NCBI GenBank assembly: GCA_018812385.1
Contig: JAHJDU010000171.1
Location: forward strand, 1-9,367
DNA: 9,367 nucleotides
Direction: 5' to 3'
Source: Pseudomonadota bacterium
Lineage (GTDB): Bacteria > Desulfobacterota > Desulfobacteria > Desulfobacterales > Desulfobacteraceae
Below, one piece after another: positions 5,945-9,367 of this stretch. A program made the translations under genes and the position numbers. The first letter of the stretch is position 1; the number at the start of each line of letters is the position of its first letter. Under the pieces are notes generated by a model, which searched no databases, was not told where the DNA came from, and saw only the letters and a list, made by a program, of their open reading frames with translations.

Positions 5945-6598
5945 ATGATGGGATTTTATTTCAGCCGACTTGTGGAGATTTACCCCTTTTTCCTCAAAGG
6001 CCTGTGGATGACCAGTAAGATTGCTTTTATCAGCCTTGTGACCTGTACTTTGATTGGATTTGTCCTGGGTATTTTCAGATCCGGCAATAATATTATTTTA
6101 AAACGCATTGTCGGGGTCTATGTCGCCTTTGTAAGAGGCACACCCTTTGTGGTCCAGATTTTTATCATCTTTTTTATCCTGCCGGATTGGGGACTTCAAT
6201 TGGATGCGTTTCCTGCCGCCCTTCTGGCCATGGCCATCATGGGCTCAGCCTTTATATGCGAAATTGTGGCCGGCGGCATTAATTCCATCCACAAAGGCCA
6301 ATGGGAGGCTGCAACTTCATCCGGGCTTAACCTGATTCAGCAGCTTCGCCTGGTTATCGTACCCCAGGCTATGAAAGTAATTCTGCCGCCACTTGTGGGC
6401 CAGTATGTTTTGTTGATTAAAGACACTTCTGTTGTATCGGTGATCGGGGTCATGGAGTTGACCCGGGTTGGATGGGTGACCGTGGTCAGAATTCCCGAAG
6501 GGCTTATGGTCTTTTCACTGGTCGGAGTCCTCTATTTTTCAATCTCATATCCCCTGATCCTGTTGTCCAACTACCTTGAACGGAAAATGGCAATTTAA
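5945..6598 (+). CDS. Polar amino-acid ABC transporter permease (HisM/HisQ family), second subunit
   Basis: 217 aa from the ATG at 5945; AGGGAGG (5928-5934) lies 10 bases before it, inside the previous gene's end. The frame is open upstream to 5798, but that would overlap the first permease by 145 bases and is not credible. It has the same layout as its partner: FVRGTPFVVQIFIIFFILP (62-80), an EAA loop EAATSSGLN (121-129) to VPQAMKVILPPLVGQ (139-153), and multiple membrane helices ending LERKMAI. The two permeases are clear paralogues, indicating an old duplication into a heterodimer. ATG 5948 (one codon later) is an alternative start. Confidence 0.92.
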   Translation: MMGFYFSRLVEIYPFFLKGLWMTSKIAFISLVTCTLIGFVLGIFRSGNNIILKRIVGVYVAFVRGTPFVVQIFIIFFILPDWGLQLDAFPAALLAMAIMGSAFICEIVAGGINSIHKGQWEAATSSGLNLIQQLRLVIVPQAMKVILPPLVGQYVLLIKDTSVVSVIGVMELTRVGWVTVVRIPEGLMVFSLVGVLYFSISYPLILLSNYLERKMAI

Positions 6599-6619
6599 CA
6601 AAATAAGGACACAACAAAC

Positions 6620-7348
6620 ATGATAGAATTTAAAAATGTGAACAAATGGTTTGGCAAGCTCCATGTATTGAACAATATCGACTTGAAAATACCAAAGGGT
6701 CAGGTACTGGTTATCTGCGGCCCAAGCGGTTCCGGCAAATCCACCTTGATCAGATGCATCAACCGGCTTGAAAAGATACAAAAAGGTGAAATTATTGTTA
6801 ACAATACGCCTGTGCATGATAAACATACCAACCTGACCAAACTGCGGGCCCAGATCGGATTTGTGTTCCAGCAATTCCATTTGTATCCCCACATGACGGT
6901 CTTGCAGAATGTTATGCTGGCACCGATAAACGTGAAAAAACTTGCCAAATCAGAAGCCGAAAAAATTGCCCAGGAAAAATTGGAACAGGTGGGGCTGACT
7001 GAGAAATCAGGTGCCTACCCTGCCCAGCTGTCCGGTGGCCAGCAGCAGCGAGTGGCAATTGCCAGGGGGCTTGCCATGTCCCCTGAGATCATGCTTTTTG
7101 ACGAGCCAACTTCTGCCCTTGATCCGGAAATGATCGGAGAAGTTCTGGATGTCATGGTTAACCTGGTATCAGAAGGCATGACCATGTGTGTGGTCACCCA
7201 TGAAATGGGGTTTGCTAAAAAAGTAGCCCACAGAGTATTGTTCATGGATGATGGGAAGATTGTTGAAACCGGGACACCTGATGATTTTTTTGACAATCCT
7301 AAAACCGACCGGGCTGCAGAATTTATCAGTAAAATTCTGACCCATTAA
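6620..7348 (+). CDS. Polar amino-acid ABC transporter ATPase (GlnQ/HisP family)
   Basis: 242 aa, full family length. Motifs in order: Walker A GPSGSGKST (34-42), Q-loop FQQFHLYPHMT (83-93), signature LSGGQQQRVAIARGLA (137-152), Walker B IMLFDEPTSALDPE (157-170) with catalytic Glu162, and switch His194 in VVTHEMGFA. The HLYPHMTVLQNV and DEPTSALDPEM forms are typical of polar amino-acid importers. The cytoplasmic ATPase dimer would power import through the two permeases just upstream (21-bp gap; AAGGA before the ATG). It contains the only complete nucleotide-binding domain in the window; the LivF fragment belongs to another system. Confidence 0.95.
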   Translation: MIEFKNVNKWFGKLHVLNNIDLKIPKGQVLVICGPSGSGKSTLIRCINRLEKIQKGEIIVNNTPVHDKHTNLTKLRAQIGFVFQQFHLYPHMTVLQNVMLAPINVKKLAKSEAEKIAQEKLEQVGLTEKSGAYPAQLSGGQQQRVAIARGLAMSPEIMLFDEPTSALDPEMIGEVLDVMVNLVSEGMTMCVVTHEMGFAKKVAHRVLFMDDGKIVETGTPDDFFDNPKTDRAAEFISKILTH

Positions 7349-7366
7349 AATAAAATAGGAATTCCC

Positions 7367-8362
7367 ATGAAATTAGATACCCTGCCCAGATTTCATCTGG
7401 CCGAGTTTCCAACACCAATTCAATATCTTGGTATTCTTACAAAAAAATATAAAGGGCCTGCTATCTATATGAAGCGGGATGATCTTATCTCCCTGGGCAT
7501 GGGGGGCAATAAAACCCGGAAACTGGAATTTCTCATTGGAGAAGCCCTGGAACAGGAGAAAGACACTCTGGTCACTGCTGGCGGCATACAGTCCAATCAT
7601 TGCCGCCTGACTGCTGCTGCTGCAAGAAAGGCAGGTCTTGACTGCCATCTGGTGTTAAATGGTACTGAGCCTGAAGTTCCCAATGGCAATCTTTTACTGG
7701 ATAAAATTTTTGGTGCCACAATTCATTTTTGCGACAGAAAAGACAGGGATGAAAGACTGTTCCAGGTGGCAGACCAATTGGCTACAGCCGGCAAGAAACC
7801 CTATGTGATTCCTGTGGGTGGTTCAAACAGCACAGGTTCCGTTGGCTATGTTAATGCAATGATAGAAGTTACCAGCCAGATGGATGATATTGGTATCACA
7901 CCAGATGCCATTGTATTTGCAACCAGTTCCGGAGGCACCCAGGCAGGATTAACCCTGGGGGCAAAAATCACAAATTTCAACGGTGATATCCTGGGTATAA
8001 GCATTGACCAGATCAAGACGGGTTCTGATCCTTTTCCTCCTGTCCTGACAAAAATTGCCAATGCCACTGCTGAAAGGATCGGATCAGAGATCCAGTTAAC
8101 AGAATCGGATTTTTCTTTAAATTGTGACTACCTAGGGGCTGGATATGCCATGCCTGGGGATCTGGAATTCAATGCTATCAAAGATCTCGCACATCATGAA
8201 GGAATCCTTTTGGGGCCCGTGTACACGGCCCGGGCCATGGGCGGTTTTATAGACCTTATTCAAAAAGGCTATTTCACAAACGACCAGACAGTGTTGTTCT
8301 GGCATACCGGCGGCACACCTGAGTTATTTGCCTGGGCAGATCAGTGCAGTGAAAAAATATAA
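7367..8362 (+). CDS. dcyD: D-cysteine desulfhydrase-like PLP enzyme (ACC deaminase family)
   Basis: 331 aa, a fold-type II PLP enzyme. GGNKTRKLEF places the PLP Schiff-base lysine at K49, and GGIQSNHCR holds the conserved Ser76-Asn77. A phosphate-binding glycine loop reads TSSGGTQAG (187-195). Against Pseudomonas ACC deaminase, Glu295 is replaced by Thr287 (GPVYTARA) and Leu322 by Thr314 (WHTGGTPELF). Published work shows these two positions separate ACC deaminases from D-cysteine desulfhydrases, so this should be of the desulfhydrase type: D-cysteine to pyruvate, ammonia and sulfide. It follows the ATPase gene by 18 bp with AGGAA before the ATG, thus part of the uptake operon, as dcyD sits with cystine transporter genes in E. 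coli. Activity on another beta-substituted or D-amino acid remains possible. Confidence 0.85.
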   Translation: MKLDTLPRFHLAEFPTPIQYLGILTKKYKGPAIYMKRDDLISLGMGGNKTRKLEFLIGEALEQEKDTLVTAGGIQSNHCRLTAAAARKAGLDCHLVLNGTEPEVPNGNLLLDKIFGATIHFCDRKDRDERLFQVADQLATAGKKPYVIPVGGSNSTGSVGYVNAMIEVTSQMDDIGITPDAIVFATSSGGTQAGLTLGAKITNFNGDILGISIDQIKTGSDPFPPVLTKIANATAERIGSEIQLTESDFSLNCDYLGAGYAMPGDLEFNAIKDLAHHEGILLGPVYTARAMGGFIDLIQKGYFTNDQTVLFWHTGGTPELFAWADQCSEKI

Positions 8363-8377
8363 TTCTTATACACCAGA

Positions 8378-8545
8378 ACCTTTGGATTCCCTCTTCCAGA
8401 ACGATATTTGGTTTGGTTTTCACAGAAAGGATTTCCAGAAGGTAAACTTGGAGAGATGTTACAGGCTGTTTATGAAATCAAACTTAATGGCCTTGAATAT
8501 CTTTTTAATAGTAATCAAGCCCTTGTGAAAAAGGAAAACAAATGA
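8378..8545 (+). pseudogene. N-terminally truncated DUF3820-like remnant
   Basis: Immediately after dcyD, in the same frame as its stop, an open stretch reads TFGFPLPERYLVWFSQKGFP and then EGKLGEMLQAVYEIKLNGLE and YLF, ending at TGA 8543-8545. From memory this matches the core of the small DUF3820 (COG3530) proteins, which normally start MPFGKYKG, then a short linker, then LPE-YLxWF. Here the KYKG segment is missing and no start codon or ribosome site precedes it; the frame runs back to the dcyD stop. The likeliest explanation is a decayed gene with a small internal deletion after the FG. A 66-codon ORF in another frame over the same bases (from 8328) has no family look and is not the gene. 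Confidence 0.6.
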
Positions 8546-8572
8546 AAATTAAACACTGAATGGGGTAATTAC

Positions 8573-9019
8573 ATGAGTTCTGTATCAGTAAGATTTTTTA
8601 TTATCACAGATGACTCTGAAATTTTGAGAGTGTCAATCAATAAGCTTGATCGTTTATTAAAAAGCACTGATGAGGAAAAAATCGAAAAATTTGCTGGAAA
8701 GCGTGTACGTGCTGCAGAAATAAGTGTGAGGCTTGAGAATCGAAAACCAATTGAAGCTATACGTGCTATCTATCATTATTTTCATTTCAATGAAAAAGGC
8801 ATTCTTGATAAAGACAGATTAAGAAATGATGGAAATATTGTGTCTATTGCTGGAATTTCTCCTATGTTCACACAAAAAGCTCAAGACAATATAATAAATG
8901 CTCAGCAAGAATTCGCTAAAAGACAAAGAGATCATGCTGTTTGGTGGGAACCCAATATGCAGCTTGAACGTAATCTCTTAGATGCTGCTATCGATGAGTT
9001 TAAGTGCAAAAGATTGTAA
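8573..9019 (+). CDS. Conserved-looking hypothetical protein
   Basis: 148 aa, soluble, with no signal peptide or membrane helix. The N-terminal half looks like beta strands (VSVRFFIITDD, RVRAAEISVRLENRKPIEAI, then a Tyr/His/Phe-rich strand and KGILDKDRLR), and the C-terminal third is helical (KAQDNIINAQQEFAKRQRDH, then LERNLLDAAIDEF). I have seen similar uncharacterised proteobacterial proteins with AGKRVR and LENRKPIE segments but know no function. GGGG lies 9 bases before the ATG, a modest ribosome site. It is 27 bases after the DUF3820 remnant and on the same strand as the transporter operon, with no terminator in between, so it might be transcribed with it. Codon use is AT-richer than in the operon. 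Confidence 0.75.
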   Translation: MSSVSVRFFIITDDSEILRVSINKLDRLLKSTDEEKIEKFAGKRVRAAEISVRLENRKPIEAIRAIYHYFHFNEKGILDKDRLRNDGNIVSIAGISPMFTQKAQDNIINAQQEFAKRQRDHAVWWEPNMQLERNLLDAAIDEFKCKRL

Positions 9020-9036
9020 TGATGTTTTAAAAAAAA

Positions 9037-9052
9037 TAAGACATATGTCTTA
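9037..9052. promoter_or_regulatory. 16-bp perfect palindrome downstream of the hypothetical gene
   Basis: TAAGACATATGTCTTA is its own reverse complement and begins 18 bases after the preceding stop. It could be an operator for a dimeric regulator of the gene at 9288. As a hairpin it gives a 6-bp stem with an ATAT loop; a run of A's precedes it on the plus strand, so only minus-strand transcripts would see a T tract after it. Confidence 0.4.
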
Positions 9053-9092
9053 AACCATTAAACTCTCTGATGAAAAAAATGATTGAAATTGA

Positions 9093-9212
9093 GATTATCA
9101 AGATGATTTTTTATCTCCAATAAACCACATTCCGGCTGCTTCTCCAGGAATCAATTATATTTTCACCATAGTTGAATTTTTGAAATACCTTTACAACCAG
9201 AAAAAAGATTGA
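9093..9212 (+). pseudogene. Start-less 39-codon ORF fragment, possible gene remnant
   Basis: Between an in-frame TGA and the TGA at 9210-9212, the plus strand reads DYQDDFLSPINHIPAASPG, then INYIFTIVEFLKYLYNQKKD. It has protein-like composition for so AT-rich a stretch but no ATG, GTG or TTG start. A short ATG ORF from 9070 runs into it in another frame. It may be the tail of a lost gene, or chance; I recognise no family. Apart from this and the palindrome at 9037-9052, the 268-bp gap 9020-9287 shows nothing else. Confidence 0.2.
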
Positions 9213-9287
9213 TACTGAACCTTTAATCCAGATTTTTAACTTATCTGATCGGATATCATTCAAATTTACAAAATAAGAGGTGAAAAG

Positions 9288-9367
9288 ATGCTCGAAAAAA
9301 TCAAACGAGCTGTATTTGCTGTACAAACTCGAATAATTGTCTGTGCTGGGTTTGGAATTTTTTTCAT
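9288..9367 (+). CDS. 5' end of a gene running off the window, probable membrane protein
   Basis: ATG 9288 is preceded by AAGAGGTG with 5-6 bases spacing, a very good ribosome site. The 26 codons in view read MLEKIKRAVFAVQTRI and then IVCAGFGIFF, a basic amphipathic start leading into a hydrophobic helix, as at the N-terminus of a membrane-anchored sensor, chemotaxis receptor or other inner-membrane protein. Function cannot be told. A 71-codon ORF on the other strand (9326-9111) lacks a ribosome site and overlaps this start. Confidence 0.6.
   Translation, partial: MLEKIKRAVFAVQTRIIVCAGFGIFF

Noticed and set aside
8328..8528. 66-codon plus-strand ORF overlapping the dcyD end
   Set aside because: It overlaps dcyD and has no family resemblance, while the neighbouring frame over the same bases carries the DUF3820-like sequence.
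9111..9326. 71-codon minus-strand ORF at the right end
   Set aside because: No ribosome site, composition of translated AT-rich DNA, and it covers the well-initiated start at 9288.

Overview
The window looks like chromosome from a strictly anaerobic, sulfate-reducing Desulfobacterota bacterium, most plausibly Desulfobacteraceae. This is inferred from gene content: a RACo/RamA-type corrinoid-activating ferredoxin-ASKHA protein, a Cys/His-rich mini zinc protein beside it, a branched-chain amino-acid transporter, a probable tiny selenoprotein, and AT-rich intergenic DNA around moderate-GC genes. No rRNA, tRNA, CRISPR array, insertion sequence or phage gene was seen.

Left part (1-1212): the 3' end of a LivF-type ABC ATPase closes an operon entering from the left and is followed by a strong hairpin terminator (431-474). 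The next 500 bases look empty at first. On the minus strand, however, they hold a well-initiated small membrane-protein ORF that reads through an in-frame TGA. A bacterial-SECIS-like hairpin follows that TGA at the right distance, so I call it a candidate 52-residue selenoprotein (623-781). Divergent from it lies a 60-aa B-box-like zinc-binding protein (1001-1183).

Middle-left (1213-3082): a 528-aa [2Fe-2S]-ASKHA reductive activator is encoded on the minus strand. Its 5' region is a 283-bp divergent intergenic segment with several palindromes, including a perfect 13-bp inverted repeat.

Centre (3083-8362): a saccharopine-dehydrogenase-family NAD(P) oxidoreductase is followed, after a 116-bp gap with a perfect 10-bp tandem repeat, by a polar-amino-acid ABC uptake operon. 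The order is periplasmic binding protein, two HisM/HisQ-type permeases, GlnQ/HisP-type ATPase, and a D-cysteine desulfhydrase-like PLP enzyme. The set suggests import of an amino acid (cystine/D-cysteine or another polar or D-amino acid) followed by deamination or redox catabolism. It recalls the enterobacterial tcyJ-dcyD-tcyL-tcyN cluster, with an added dehydrogenase. A GC-rich intercistronic hairpin lies between binding protein and first permease.

Right part (8363-9367): this part looks more worn. Directly after dcyD, in the same frame, sits a DUF3820-like coding remnant without start codon or N-terminal motif. A 148-aa conserved-looking hypothetical protein follows, then a 268-bp gap with a 16-bp palindrome and a start-less 39-codon ORF fragment, and finally the first 26 codons of a gene running off the right edge.
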